A DNA stretch of 64,000 nucleotides from Lachnoanaerobaculum sp. ICM7 (GCF_000287675.1 NZ_ALJL01000023.1:62001-126000), one strand, 5' to 3'. Positions 9,231 through 18,743 are shown, counted from the stretch's first letter. Numbers and translations are program-made. The notes: generated by a model from the sequence alone, not told the origin.

Positions 9231-9985
9231 GCTTTCTTACCTCTGCCAATCATAAACTCCGCCTGACTTATTCTTTCCATAAAGTTATTTCGGCTCTCAT
9301 CCTCACCTCTGTAAATCTCATGGAAAACAACTCCGTCACGAATAAATAATACTCTCTTTGCATAGGCTGCCGCACGGAGTGAATGTGTTACAAGTAAAAC
9401 CGTCTGTCCTTCTTCATTTATTTGATGAAATAAATTCAAAATCATCTCTGAAGATGTTGAATCCAGTGCCCCTGTCGGTTCATCTGCCAAAAGCAATGCC
9501 GGTTTTGTGATAATTGCTCTGGCAATAGCCACTCTCTGTTTTTGTCCACCCGATATTTCATAAGGGTATTTATCCAAAATTTCCCTTATACCAAGTCTTT
9601 CCTGTATCTCATCAAGTCTTTCTTTCATCAAATCCGGCTTTTCATCAGACAATACCAAAGGCAGATAAATATTTTCTCTGTTGTTAAACTGATCCAAAAG
9701 ATTAAAGTCCTGAAATACAAAACCCAATTCTTTTCTTCGAAATATCGATATATCACTTGTTTTTAATGTTCCGATATCATTACCGTTTAGCATTAAAGTA
9801 CCTGAAGTGGCTTTATCCAATGTTGCAATAATATTTAAAAGCGTGGTTTTGCCTGCTCCCGACTCACCCATTATAGAAATAAACTCTCCCTTTTCCACAG
9901 AGAAGTTCACACCCTTTAATGCCTCGGTAGTGACATTCTTTGTCTTATACAGCTTTTTTATATTTTTACATTCTAATATTGTCAT
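9227..9985 (-). CDS. BceA-type ABC transporter ATP-binding protein
   Basis: A 252-residue ABC ATPase. It has Walker A GESGAGKTT (near 39-47), a Q-loop in VFQDFNLLDQ, the signature ISGGQKQR and Walker B LLLADEPTGALD, followed by an H-loop in VTHS. This sequence set (LolD/MacB/BceA group) pairs with FtsX-type permeases. A strong ribosome site (GGAGG) precedes the ATG. A BceR-like operator lies about 80 bases upstream of the start, so the ABC pair is likely transcribed separately from the regulator genes when peptide antibiotic is sensed. Confidence 0.93.
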   Translation of the reverse strand: MTILECKNIKKLYKTKNVTTEALKGVNFSVEKGEFISIMGESGAGKTTLLNIIATLDKATSGTLMLNGNDIGTLKTSDISIFRRKELGFVFQDFNLLDQFNNRENIYLPLVLSDEKPDLMKERLDEIQERLGIREILDKYPYEISGGQKQRVAIARAIITKPALLLADEPTGALDSTSSEMILNLFHQINEEGQTVLLVTHSLRAAAYAKRVLFIRDGVVFHEIYRGEDESRNNFMERISQAEFMIGRGKKA

Positions 9986-10019
9986 TTCTTTCCTCCTTTA
10001 TATTGCCTATTCTACATCC

Positions 10020-10035
10020 GCAGAAAAATTTCTGC
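10020..10035. repeat. Perfect 7+2+7 palindrome in the bceA leader
   Basis: GCAGAAA-AA-TTTCTGC, 35 bases upstream of the ABC ATPase start. It may form a small hairpin in the leader RNA or be a second protein site. No function is assigned. Confidence 0.4.
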
Positions 10036-10066
10036 ATTTATCTAATATGACAAAATCCGGTTTAAT

Positions 10067-10082
10067 CTTACAATCTTGTAAG
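10067..10082. promoter_or_regulatory. BceR-type operator (TTACA-N4-TGTAA)
   Basis: CTTACA-ATCT-TGTAAG is a perfect inverted repeat matching the TnACA-N4-TGTAA consensus reported for BceR-family regulators. It lies between the kinase stop and the ABC ATPase start, where the antibiotic-inducible promoter of such modules normally is. A weak TTGTAA-N18-CATATT promoter overlaps and follows it on the minus strand. Confidence 0.75.
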
Positions 10083-10105
10083 CTTAGACCGAATTTTAAA
10101 TATAA

Positions 10106-10999
10106 TTATCTGTTTTTAAATATAAAGGAGAACTCACTGCCTGCATTAAGCTCAGATTTTACTTCTATTTCAATATTCAAAATCTCGGCTGTCTTTCCTA
10201 CCATATAAAGTCCGAGACCGCTTGATTTTTCATTTATTCTGCCGTTAAATCCAGAATAACCCCTGTCAAAGATTTTTTTGATATCCTTTGAAGGAATTCC
10301 TATTCCGGTATCTTTTATACTTAACTTTGAAAGTTCTTTATCATAGAATATACTTATACTGCCATGTTTTGTGTATTTAAGTGCATTTGAAATAATCTGC
10401 TCCAACAGTATGGAAAGCCATTTTGCATCACTTACTACTCTTTCACCGGTTTTTATGTATTCAAGTTTTATTTTCTTTTCAATAAAGATAAGAGAATACT
10501 TCTTTATAACACTGTTTAATACCTCATCCAGATCCACTTCATATATATCCATATCCGTACTTCTGTCTTTCAGCTTTAAATAGTTCATAGCCATATTTGT
10601 GTATTCCTCTATATAAAATATCTGCTCTTTAAGCCTTTTGTCAGCTCCCGATTTATCCAAAATAAGATTGCAGACCGTGATAGGTGTTTTGATTTGATGT
10701 ATCCAAAGTAAGAAGTACTCCTCCAAATCCTTTCTTTCATCAATTATCTTATTTCTGAGAGTATTATTTTCAATTTGAAGCCTTTCAATTTCCTCAGACA
10801 TTTTTTCTCTCTTTACATAAGATATCCACTCTATAATAAGAAAAACAAACATGCAAAACAATATAAGCTCAAGACTTAAGATAAAATATTGCATATCAAG
10901 ATTTGCAAATAAAAATACCCCTCCAAATATTAAACATACATATAGAAGGGTAATAAAAATACGATATTCATTTTTTAAAAAAGACCATAATCTGTCCAT
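10106..10999 (-). CDS. BceS-type intramembrane-sensing histidine kinase
   Basis: A 297-residue kinase with two adjacent membrane helices (about 14-32 and 37-58) and almost no extracellular loop, the form typical of BceS. Such kinases sense through their cognate ABC transporter rather than a ligand domain. The phospho-accepting His101 lies in WIHQIKTPI. ATP-binding N, G1 and G2 boxes are seen in EQIISNALKYT, DTGIGIP and SSGLGLYM. It starts 2 bases after the response-regulator stop, so it is in one transcript with it and probably with engB. Confidence 0.9.
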   Translation of the reverse strand: MDRLWSFLKNEYRIFITLLYVCLIFGGVFLFANLDMQYFILSLELILFCMFVFLIIEWISYVKREKMSEEIERLQIENNTLRNKIIDERKDLEEYFLLWIHQIKTPITVCNLILDKSGADKRLKEQIFYIEEYTNMAMNYLKLKDRSTDMDIYEVDLDEVLNSVIKKYSLIFIEKKIKLEYIKTGERVVSDAKWLSILLEQIISNALKYTKHGSISIFYDKELSKLSIKDTGIGIPSKDIKKIFDRGYSGFNGRINEKSSGLGLYMVGKTAEILNIEIEVKSELNAGSEFSFIFKNR

Positions 11000-11001
11000 A
11001 T

Positions 11002-11673
11002 CTACCTCACAAGATAATATCCCATACCTTTTTTAGTCTGTATAAATTCTTTATATCCGACATTATCAAGTTTCTTTCTAAGCCTTGTAATATTCACCGC
11101 CAAAGTATTGTCATCTATAAAATCATCACCCTGCCAACAGTGATCCATAATGTCCTCTCTTCTTACTATCTGTCCTTTCGCATTAAACAGTGCCTCAAGT
11201 ATAAGAAGCTCGGTCTTTGTAAGGTCTATATCAAAGCTTTCACCAATAAGCTTTGCCCTTGAAGTATCCAGACTTATTCCTTCAAATGTCAATTTATCGA
11301 CCTGCATTGTATATTCATAAGTCCTTCTTAAAATTGCCTGTATTTTTACTCTTGTCAGGTTGATATCAATAGGCTTTGTAATATAGTCATCGGCTCCAAA
11401 TTGCATTGCGGATACCATATCCATAGAATTATTGTGAGAAGAGATGAAAATTATAGGTACATTTGAACTTTCTCTGATTTTCCGGGTCCAGTAAAATCCG
11501 TTGTAGTATGGTAGAGTGATATCCATAAGTACAAGATCCGACTTAAACTCTTCCACCTCTTCTGCCACATTATTAAAGTCTTTCACAGACATTGTTTCAT
11601 ATCCCCACGCTCTGAGTTCATCTCCCAAAAGTTCCACTATATTTTCATCATCTTCCACAATAAATATCTTCAT
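11002..11673 (-). CDS. BceR-type response regulator (OmpR/winged-helix family)
   Basis: A 223-residue regulator with a receiver domain (acidic EDD at 7-9, phospho-Asp51 in LMDITLP, Lys in ITKPID near 100) and a C-terminal winged-helix DNA-binding domain (about 125-223). The gene partner and the matching operator at 10067-10082 support a BceR role. It lies 4 bases downstream of engB, so basal expression may come from the proteostasis-gene transcripts upstream. Confidence 0.92.
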   Translation of the reverse strand: MKIFIVEDDENIVELLGDELRAWGYETMSVKDFNNVAEEVEEFKSDLVLMDITLPYYNGFYWTRKIRESSNVPIIFISSHNNSMDMVSAMQFGADDYITKPIDINLTRVKIQAILRRTYEYTMQVDKLTFEGISLDTSRAKLIGESFDIDLTKTELLILEALFNAKGQIVRREDIMDHCWQGDDFIDDNTLAVNITRLRKKLDNVGYKEFIQTKKGMGYYLVR

Positions 11674-11677
11674 TAAA

Positions 11678-12274
11678 TTAAACCTGTTCTTCTGCCAAAA
11701 GATTTTCTATAAATTCATATACTTCTTCTCTGCCCTGTTTGGTCTGTGATGAGAAGGGTATAAGCACGCCGTTCTTAGGTAATCCAAGTCCTTCTCTAAC
11801 GACCTTAACGCATTTAGCCACCTGACTTCTTTTTAACTTATCAAGCTTTGTAGCTATAATTACAGGCTGAAATCCGTTATATACAATCCAGTCATACATC
11901 TGCTTATCATTTTTACCCGGCTCATGCCTTATATCGATCAGCAAAAATATACATCTGATTTGCTTTGAAGTATGTAGGTACTTTTCTATCATCTTACCCC
12001 ATTTTTCCTTCGTGGCAAGATTTGCATTGGCATAGCCGTACCCCGGAAGGTCAACGAAATATAGATCATCATTCACTTTATAATAATTTATTGTCTGCGT
12101 CTTTCCCGGTTGACTTGATGTCCTTGCCAAAGATTTCCTGTTCATAAGAGAATTTATCAATGATGATTTTCCTACATTTGACTTGCCTGCAAAGACTATT
12201 TCCGGGTCTGTATTTTCAGGAAATGTACTGGTAATACCGCATACCGTCTCCAGCTCCGCTTTTTTTATTATCAT
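11678..12274 (-). CDS. engB: Ribosome biogenesis GTPase EngB/YsxC (YihA)
   Basis: A 198-residue TrmE-Era-class GTPase. It has G1 GKSNVGKS (30-37), the G2 Thr region in SSQPGKTQT, G3 DLPGYGYA, and G4 TKLDK near 142-146. The length equals that of the essential EngB/YsxC family, which assists late assembly of the large ribosomal subunit. The lon-engB order (lon first, 40 bases apart) is the usual arrangement in Firmicutes. Confidence 0.95.
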   Translation of the reverse strand: MIIKKAELETVCGITSTFPENTDPEIVFAGKSNVGKSSLINSLMNRKSLARTSSQPGKTQTINYYKVNDDLYFVDLPGYGYANANLATKEKWGKMIEKYLHTSKQIRCIFLLIDIRHEPGKNDKQMYDWIVYNGFQPVIIATKLDKLKRSQVAKCVKVVREGLGLPKNGVLIPFSSQTKQGREEVYEFIENLLAEEQV

Positions 12275-12314
12275 AAGTACCTCATTTATATTCTTTTATT
12301 ATTACATCGAAATT

Positions 12315-14609
12315 TTAATCTGTCAGCGCTGTCTTTAGGACTTCTTTTATATCCTTGACATATACGATTTCCAAACCGCCTGTGATTTCTGACGACAATT
12401 CGGATACATCAGCTTCATTTTCCTTAGGCACACATACCGTCTTTACTCCCGCAAGCTTGGCAGCCAGAAGCTTTTCTTTTAGACCGCCTATAGGAAGCAC
12501 CTTTCCCCTTAGTGTTATCTCTCCTGTCATTGCCACATCGGCTCTCACTCTTTTTCCTGTGATAGCTGAAATGATTGCGGTGGTCATCGTCACTCCGGCA
12601 CTTGGACCGTCCTTCGGTACTGCACCCTCCGGTATATGCAAATGTATGTCGTTCTTTTCAAAGAATCCTTCTTCTACATCATATTCCTTTGCCATGCTTC
12701 TTACAAGACTCTTTGAAATTCCGGCACTCTCCTTCATTACATCACCCATATTTCCTGTAAGTGTAAGTACTCCTTTTCCGGGCATTATATTTACCTCGAT
12801 ACTTAAAGTATCTCCGCCCACACTTGTCCATGCAAGTCCTGTTACCATTCCGACCTGTGGCTCTTTTTCAACCTCATCATGTCTTACTTTTTCTTTTCCA
12901 AGGTATTTGCCGATGTTTTTCTCTGTGATTTTAAAACTCTTTTTACCCTCAAGTGATTCTCTGGCACATTTTCTGCAGATATCTCCGATCCTTCTTGAAA
13001 GGTTTCTTACTCCGGCCTCTCTTGTATAATTATGGATTATCTTCTTTATAGCCTTATCGCTGAAATGAATTCCCTTATCCTTCATGCCGTTTGCTTCCAC
13101 TTCCTTCGGAACAAGGTAGCTCTTGGCAATATGATATTTTTCATTTTCAGTATATGAGCTGATTTCAATTATATCCATTCTGTCAAGAAGCGGTCTCGGA
13201 ATAGTATCCAAAGTATTTGCTGTAGCTATAAATAAAACCTTAGACAAATCAAGAGGTATTTCAAGATATCTGTCTCTAAAGGTCTTATTTTGTTCTCCGT
13301 CAAGCACCTCCAAAAGTGCGGCTGATACATCACCCTTATAATCTTTTGAACTTTTATCTATCTCATCCAACAAAAGCAGCGGATTTGCAACTTTGGCATG
13401 CTTTATAGCTTCCACTATTCTTCCCGGCATAGCACCCACATAGGTTCTTCTATGTCCTCTGATTTCCGCCTCATCTCCCACTCCGCCAAGACTTATTCTT
13501 ACATACTTTCTACCAAGTGCCTTTGCAACACTCTTTGCAATTGAAGTCTTACCTGTTCCCGGTGGGCCTACAAGACAAAGTATAGGTGAATTTCCTGTCG
13601 GATTTAATATTCTTACAGATAGATATTCAAGTATTCTGTCCTTTACTTTTTCAAGTCCGTAATGGTCCTCATCCAAAATATTTTTTGCCCGAATAATATC
13701 ATTAAAATCATCACTGTATACACCGAAAGGCATTTCAAAAACAGTGTCCAGATATGTTCTGATTACATTTCCCTCTGCACCGTTACTGCCGGCTGTATTA
13801 AGTCTGAAAATATCTTTTTTTATCTTCTCTTTATATTCATCAGCAAGCGCCAAGTTTTTAAGTTTCTCTTCGTACTCGTCGGAAACAGTCTCATAGCCGC
13901 TGTTTTTTGCCATTTCATTTTGGATTACCTTCAAATGTTCTCTGAGAATATAATCTCTTTGATTCTTTGAAATGTCCTTATCTACTTCCGATTTTATTTT
14001 TTCCGCAATCTCTTTTCTGTCTATGGCCTCGCTCATAATCTCCATAAGCAGCATAGACTCTTCAACAGGTGTCTTTGCGGCATTTATAATCTTTTTCTTC
14101 TCATAATCAAGGTTTAGAGCAAGTCTTAATCTGTCCAAAAGCTCAGGCAGATTATCGATAGCAAGTAATTCGTTTAAGATATGTTTTTTAAATCTCTCAT
14201 TTACATCGCTATAGCCTCTCATAGTCAGCTGCAGACTGTTTAACATTCTGTCAAAGCCTTCATCCGACTGTATATACTCTTCTACTTCCGCCTCATATTC
14301 ATTTTCGGCATAATTATTCAGAGAAATCAACTTACCGCGTCTTAAGGCTCTTACTACAACCTCTATTACACCGTTATCTTTGTTTTTTACACTCTCAACC
14401 TTCGCAATTACACCGTTGGTCTCAGTATATGCACTGTCTTTTCTCTCTTCCTCATTGTCCGCTTTGTATCTTAAAATAAAAAGTTCTTCATCATTCTCAT
14501 AAGCATCCAGCTGTGCCTTTATTATATTGCTGTCTGCGGATGAAAACCCTATCACCTCTCCCGGAAAGATGATTTGATTCCTTATCAATATTGTTTTTAA
14601 TTTATTCAT
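12315..14609 (-). CDS. lon: ATP-dependent endopeptidase La (Lon)
   Basis: A 764-residue Lon protease. It has an N-terminal substrate-recognition domain (about 1-200), a coiled central region, an AAA+ module with Walker A GPPGTGKTS (near 350) and Walker B LLLLDEIDK, and a C-terminal Ser-Lys protease domain. The catalytic Ser670 lies in DGPSAG and Lys713 in GGLKEK. It degrades misfolded and regulatory proteins in the cytoplasm. Slightly shorter than E. coli Lon (784), it looks intact. It lies 50 bases downstream of clpX, with a hairpin between. Confidence 0.97.
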   Translation of the reverse strand: MNKLKTILIRNQIIFPGEVIGFSSADSNIIKAQLDAYENDEELFILRYKADNEEERKDSAYTETNGVIAKVESVKNKDNGVIEVVVRALRRGKLISLNNYAENEYEAEVEEYIQSDEGFDRMLNSLQLTMRGYSDVNERFKKHILNELLAIDNLPELLDRLRLALNLDYEKKKIINAAKTPVEESMLLMEIMSEAIDRKEIAEKIKSEVDKDISKNQRDYILREHLKVIQNEMAKNSGYETVSDEYEEKLKNLALADEYKEKIKKDIFRLNTAGSNGAEGNVIRTYLDTVFEMPFGVYSDDFNDIIRAKNILDEDHYGLEKVKDRILEYLSVRILNPTGNSPILCLVGPPGTGKTSIAKSVAKALGRKYVRISLGGVGDEAEIRGHRRTYVGAMPGRIVEAIKHAKVANPLLLLDEIDKSSKDYKGDVSAALLEVLDGEQNKTFRDRYLEIPLDLSKVLFIATANTLDTIPRPLLDRMDIIEISSYTENEKYHIAKSYLVPKEVEANGMKDKGIHFSDKAIKKIIHNYTREAGVRNLSRRIGDICRKCARESLEGKKSFKITEKNIGKYLGKEKVRHDEVEKEPQVGMVTGLAWTSVGGDTLSIEVNIMPGKGVLTLTGNMGDVMKESAGISKSLVRSMAKEYDVEEGFFEKNDIHLHIPEGAVPKDGPSAGVTMTTAIISAITGKRVRADVAMTGEITLRGKVLPIGGLKEKLLAAKLAGVKTVCVPKENEADVSELSSEITGGLEIVYVKDIKEVLKTALTD

Positions 14610-14626
14610 TTACTCCCTAATATAAT

Positions 14627-14649
14627 ACCCCCGGCTGATATCCGAGGGT
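14627..14649 (-). terminator. Hairpin between clpX and lon (weak terminator or attenuator)
   Basis: An 8-bp GC-rich stem (14627-14634 with 14642-14649, one G-T wobble) and a 7-base loop. Only ATTATATT follows on the minus strand, so termination is probably partial. Confidence 0.45.
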
Positions 14650-14659
14650 AAAATTAAAT

Positions 14660-15943
14660 TTAAGCAATTTCGCTGTTTTCGTCTGTTTCTTTTCTCTTTT
14701 TTGATCTTACAGATTTATCTCTGTACACAATATCAGGCTCTCCACCGTCAATCGTTTCTTTTGTAATAGTACAAATACCTATATTCGGATCTGAAGGTAT
14801 TTCATACATCATATCCGTCATCACACCCTCAAGTATAGATCTTAAGCCTCTGGCACCGATTTTTCTCTCAAGCGCAAGGTTGGCCACTTCTTCAACCGCA
14901 GATTGATCAAACTCAAGCTTAACGTCATCAAGCTCAAAAAGCTTTTGATACTGCTTAGTAATGGCGTTCTTAGGCTTTGTCATTATCTGTACAAGCGCAT
15001 CTTTATCAAGCATATCAAGTGATACTGTTACGGGTACACGTCCTATAAACTCAGGTATAAGACCGAACTTGGTCAAATCTCCCGGAAGTACCATCTTGAA
15101 AAGCTCATCTATAGACTTTGAGCCCTTTTCCACAACATCTGAATTAAATCCTATGCTGCCCTTTGAAAGTCTGTTCTCAACTATTTTTTCAAGTCCGTCA
15201 AATGCACCGCCGCATATAAACAGTATATTTGTAGTATCTATCTGGATAAGTTCCTGTTGAGGATGCTTTCTTCCGCCCTGTGGCGGTACCGAAGCCACAC
15301 TGCCTTCCAGTATTTTCAGTAAAGCCTGCTGTACACCCTCACCCGACACATCTCTGGTGATAGATACATTCTCAGACTTCTTTGTTATTTTATCTATCTC
15401 ATCTATATAAATGATTCCATATTCAGCTCTCTTGACATCACCGTCAGCCGCCTGAATAAGTTTAAGAAGAATATTCTCAACATCTTCTCCGACATATCCC
15501 GCCTCTGTAAGTGTAGTAGCGTCTGCTATAGCAAAAGGTACATTTAAAATCTTTGCAAGAGTCTGTGCCAAATATGTTTTACCCGAACCTGTAGGTCCAA
15601 GCATAAGTATATTACTCTTTTGAATCTCAACTTCCGAGCTTTTCTTTGATTTAATTCTCTTATAATGATTGTATACCGCTACAGACAATACCTTCTTGGC
15701 ATCATCCTGTCCGATTACATAATCATCAAGGAAATTCTTGATTTCCTTAGGTTTTAAAAGATTTATTTCATTTGAAGCATCATAGTAGTCAGATACTCCG
15801 TCAAGCTCCTCTTCAAGTATCTCTGAACATAATTCTATACATTCATCACAAATATATACTCCGTTCGGACCTGAAAGAAGTCGTCTAACCTGATCTGATG
15901 TTTTTCCACAAAATGAGCAACATATTTTGTCCTTATTGGCCAT
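14660..15943 (-). CDS. clpX: ClpX, ATPase subunit of the ClpXP protease
   Basis: A 427-residue AAA+ unfoldase. It has the N-terminal zinc-binding domain (Cys9, Cys12, Cys32, Cys35), Walker A GPTGSGKT (116-123), Walker [10 protein letters not shown], the GYVGED pore loop, and sensor motifs in the C-terminal part. The IGFN loop region that docks on ClpP is present as GSIGFNSD. It selects tagged or regulatory proteins for ClpP. It starts 9 bases after the clpP stop, the usual operon. Confidence 0.97.
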   Translation of the reverse strand: MANKDKICCSFCGKTSDQVRRLLSGPNGVYICDECIELCSEILEEELDGVSDYYDASNEINLLKPKEIKNFLDDYVIGQDDAKKVLSVAVYNHYKRIKSKKSSEVEIQKSNILMLGPTGSGKTYLAQTLAKILNVPFAIADATTLTEAGYVGEDVENILLKLIQAADGDVKRAEYGIIYIDEIDKITKKSENVSITRDVSGEGVQQALLKILEGSVASVPPQGGRKHPQQELIQIDTTNILFICGGAFDGLEKIVENRLSKGSIGFNSDVVEKGSKSIDELFKMVLPGDLTKFGLIPEFIGRVPVTVSLDMLDKDALVQIMTKPKNAITKQYQKLFELDDVKLEFDQSAVEEVANLALERKIGARGLRSILEGVMTDMMYEIPSDPNIGICTITKETIDGGEPDIVYRDKSVRSKKRKETDENSEIA

Positions 15944-15952
15944 GATACCTCC

Positions 15953-16534
15953 TTAGTGGTGTTCTATAACCTTATCTATGATTCCATAAGAAAGAGCCTC
16001 CTCGGCAGACATATAATTGTCTCTTTCAGTATCTCTTTCTATGACTTCTATCGGCTGATTTGTATTCTCCGCCAATATTTTATTTAATTTCTGTTTTGTC
16101 TTTAATATTTGTTCTGCAACAATTTTTATATCGCTGGCCTGACCCTGTGCGCCGCCTGAAGGCTGGTGAATCATTATCTCGGCATTTGGAAGAGCATATC
16201 TTTTACCCTTTGTGCCTCCTGCCAAAAGGAATGCGCCCATGCTTGCAGCCATACCCATACATATGGTTGATACATCACATTTTACATATTGCATTGTATC
16301 ATATATAGCCATACCTGCCACAACACTTCCGCCCGGGCTGTTTATATAAAGATTGATATCCTTTGTAGGATCTTCCGATTCAAGGAAAAGAATCTGTGCG
16401 ACTACAAGACTTGCAGTAACATCATTTACCTCTTCTCCTAAGAAAATTATTCTATCCTTTAAAAGTCTTGAGTATATATCAAAAGCTCTCTCGCCTCTGC
16501 TTGTAGACTCAATGACTGTAGGTACTAAACTCAT
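15953..16534 (-). CDS. clpP: ClpP serine protease subunit
   Basis: A 193-residue peptidase of family S14 with the catalytic triad Ser98 (GMAASMG), His123 (MIHQPSGG) and Asp172 ([10 protein letters not shown]). It forms the double-heptamer chamber that works with ClpX. Its length is typical. It lies between tig (84 bases upstream) and clpX. Confidence 0.97.
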   Translation of the reverse strand: MSLVPTVIESTSRGERAFDIYSRLLKDRIIFLGEEVNDVTASLVVAQILFLESEDPTKDINLYINSPGGSVVAGMAIYDTMQYVKCDVSTICMGMAASMGAFLLAGGTKGKRYALPNAEIMIHQPSGGAQGQASDIKIVAEQILKTKQKLNKILAENTNQPIEVIERDTERDNYMSAEEALSYGIIDKVIEHH

Positions 16535-16581
16535 AACTCTCCTATTCTTTAAGAATTTTTTAAAATCCTTTAATACTCCAA

Positions 16582-16605
16582 TAAGCCAGCCTTATGGCTG
16601 ACTTA
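16582..16605. repeat. Hairpin in the tig-clpP spacer
   Basis: A 10-bp stem (one G-T wobble) with a 4-base loop between tig and clpP. On the minus strand it has no T run after it, so it is more likely an RNA-processing or attenuation element than a full terminator. Confidence 0.4.
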
Positions 16606-16618
16606 TTTTTAAATTGGT

Positions 16619-17905
16619 TTATACTAATTTAGCATTTTCTACTAAAAAGTCAATAGCTTTTTGAACTGCAAGATCATCAGTCATCTGCTTTCTCTCATTC
16701 TCGCCAAAGAATCCTTTAATCTTTTCCAAGTCCATCTTATAAGAATCTGCTATCTTCTGAAGCTCTTCATCTATCTCGGCCTCGCTTACAGTAATCTTCT
16801 CAGCCTTTGCAACTTCCTCAAGTACAAGTCTTGTCTTGATTTGCTTTAATGCCTGAGGCTTAAACTGATTGTTTAAATCAGCCTTTGTCATACCTGTAAT
16901 CTGAAGGTACTGATCAAGTGTAATACCCTGGCTCTCCATTCTTCTGCCATAGTCTGCCACAAGTCCTTCAACCTGTGCTTCAACCATAGGCTCAGGAATA
17001 TCCATAGTAGAAGTCTCAATCAACTTATCCACAACAGCATTCTCATTCTCTGTAGCCGCTCTCTTTGCCTTAGCCTCTGAAAGCTGCTTCTTCAAATCTT
17101 CCTTGTACTCAGCCAATGTATCGAACTCGCTGATCTCGCTTGCGAAATCATCATCAAGCTCAGGAAGTTCTTTCTTCTTTATTTCCTTTACGGTACAGGC
17201 AAATACTGCAGCCTTACCTGCAAGGTCCTTCATCTGATAGTTCTCAGGGAAAGTGATATTTACATCAAAAGCCTCTCCAACATTATGTCCTATGATCTGA
17301 TCCTCAAATCCCGGAATAAATGCACCTGAACCGATAACAAGAGGATAATCCTCGCCCTTACCGCCATCAAAAGGAACTCCGTCAATGCTTCCCTCGAAAT
17401 CAAGTGAAATATTGTCTCCGTTTTCTACAGCTCTTCCCTCAACAGTGATAAGTCTTGCGTTCTTCTCCTGCTCGCTCTTTAATGCACTTGCTATATCCTC
17501 GTCGTTAACAACTTCGTCAGCCTTCTTTACTTCGATACCCTTGTACTCACCAAGAGTTACTGCCGGCTTAACTGCAACCAATGCCTCATATACGAAATCT
17601 TCGCCTTTTTTAGCATTCTTAATCTCTATCTGCGGTCTTGAAACGATTTCAAGCTCACTGTCTCTTACTGCGCTTGGGTATGTTGCATCAAGCATAAAAT
17701 CTATAGCATCAGGAATCAGGTTGTCTGAACCATACATCTTCTCAAAAACTTCCTGTGTAACATGTCCTTTTCTAAATCCCGGAACATTGAATTTATTTTT
17801 ATTTCTCTTAAAGGAATCAGCTATAGCCTTATCAAATTCTTTAGCTTCTACTGTGACTGTAAGCTTTGCCATGTTTTTTTCTAATTTTTGTACTTCTACG
17901 CTCAT
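16619..17905 (-). CDS. tig: Trigger factor (ribosome-associated chaperone, FKBP-type PPIase)
   Basis: The first longer reading begins at 17926, but the ATG at 17905 has a GGAG ribosome site 8 bases upstream and gives the family's usual N-terminus (MSVEVQKLEKN), so I start it there (428 residues). It has an N-terminal ribosome-binding domain with the GFRKGH signature near 43-48, an FKBP-type PPIase domain (about 150-235), and a C-terminal chaperone domain rich in charged helices. It binds nascent chains at the ribosome exit. It is the first gene of the tig-clpP-clpX-lon-engB stretch. Confidence 0.96.
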   Translation of the reverse strand: MSVEVQKLEKNMAKLTVTVEAKEFDKAIADSFKRNKNKFNVPGFRKGHVTQEVFEKMYGSDNLIPDAIDFMLDATYPSAVRDSELEIVSRPQIEIKNAKKGEDFVYEALVAVKPAVTLGEYKGIEVKKADEVVNDEDIASALKSEQEKNARLITVEGRAVENGDNISLDFEGSIDGVPFDGGKGEDYPLVIGSGAFIPGFEDQIIGHNVGEAFDVNITFPENYQMKDLAGKAAVFACTVKEIKKKELPELDDDFASEISEFDTLAEYKEDLKKQLSEAKAKRAATENENAVVDKLIETSTMDIPEPMVEAQVEGLVADYGRRMESQGITLDQYLQITGMTKADLNNQFKPQALKQIKTRLVLEEVAKAEKITVSEAEIDEELQKIADSYKMDLEKIKGFFGENERKQMTDDLAVQKAIDFLVENAKLV

Positions 17906-17957
17906 TAAAGTTTCTCCTTGTTTCATAAATGCCCAAAAGAGGCATATCTAATTAACC

Positions 17958-17986
17958 ATTATAACATAAAGATAAATCTCATACAA
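17958..17986 (-). promoter_or_regulatory. Sigma-A promoter for tig
   Basis: On the minus strand: -35 TTGTAT (17981-17986), 17-base spacer, -10 TATAAT (17958-17963), about 50 bases upstream of the chosen tig start. Confidence 0.75.
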
Positions 17987-18014
17987 CAGTCATTAAAAAG
18001 TTTTAGAATGAAAA

Positions 18015-18524
18015 TTACTTATCGCATGTTACTACCAGGCAGCCTCTTGCGTAATCACTCTCCTTGTAAAGACTTAAAGGCATCACAAGAATATCCTCCA
18101 CCCTGCTGCCATATTCCTTTACATAGCGCTCTCTATCCTCAGGTGAATAATCATATATACCTGCCGAGTAAATACGTCCGCTCTGCAAATCCACTTCAAA
18201 CTGCAAATTTTCTGTCTTTATATTTATATTTTTTCCTGCAGCACCTACCGCTGTAGTTTCAAAAACACCCTCAAAGCTATGTTTACCGGCATCAAGCGCT
18301 ACAACCTTTTCCAGACTCTCACCGGTAGTCGTATCAAAATGTGAAATATCATTTCCGTCAATCTTTAAATCTTTTCCATATAGATGTACAATGGCTCTGT
18401 CTCTATTCTCATTATTAAATTCATTAGCCTTTGCCTGTCTCTTTTTATTAAAGCTCATCATAATAACAAAGAGCACCGCCCAAACTACAACTACAATCGC
18501 AACAATTAAAAATGTATTATTCAT
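18015..18524 (-). CDS. Hypothetical membrane-anchored protein
   Basis: A 169-residue protein with one N-terminal membrane helix (about 4-23), a basic region and then a probably beta-rich soluble domain. I do not recognise the family. The soluble part contains a DITTGE-like loop (HFDTTTGES) and ends in CLVVTCDK. It stands alone behind its own strong promoter, upstream of tig and divergent from the CYTH gene. The function is unknown. Confidence 0.6.
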   Translation of the reverse strand: MNNTFLIVAIVVVVWAVLFVIMMSFNKKRQAKANEFNNENRDRAIVHLYGKDLKIDGNDISHFDTTTGESLEKVVALDAGKHSFEGVFETTAVGAAGKNINIKTENLQFEVDLQSGRIYSAGIYDYSPEDRERYVKEYGSRVEDILVMPLSLYKESDYARGCLVVTCDK

Positions 18525-18572
18525 AATTCCTCCAAAAATATTTCCTGCACTTTATATATTAAAGGCACGAAT

Positions 18573-18601
18573 ATTATAACAAATATGGTTTAAGTCTACA
18601 A
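18573..18601 (-). promoter_or_regulatory. Sigma-A promoter for the 169-residue gene
   Basis: Minus strand: -35 TTGTAG (18596-18601), 17-base spacer, -10 TATAAT (18573-18578), about 50 bases before the ATG. Confidence 0.7.
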
Positions 18602-18743
18602 TGTTTCTATGTCGTTTATATTCAAATATTTTCTTTAATTAGTGCAAGAAATTATGTATACTAATTTTGAACCGGAACAGGCTTATAATTTAAGCATAAG
18701 ACAATTTATAAAGCAGAATCAACTTATAATACGAAGGAGTACT

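Noticed and set aside
12355-13029. 224-codon plus-strand open frame
   Set aside because: It lies wholly antisense to lon, whose motifs are intact. The frame is low-complexity Ser/Pro/Phe from reversed codons and has no ribosome site.
17385-17951. 188-codon plus-strand open frame
   Set aside because: Antisense to trigger factor; same shadow pattern.
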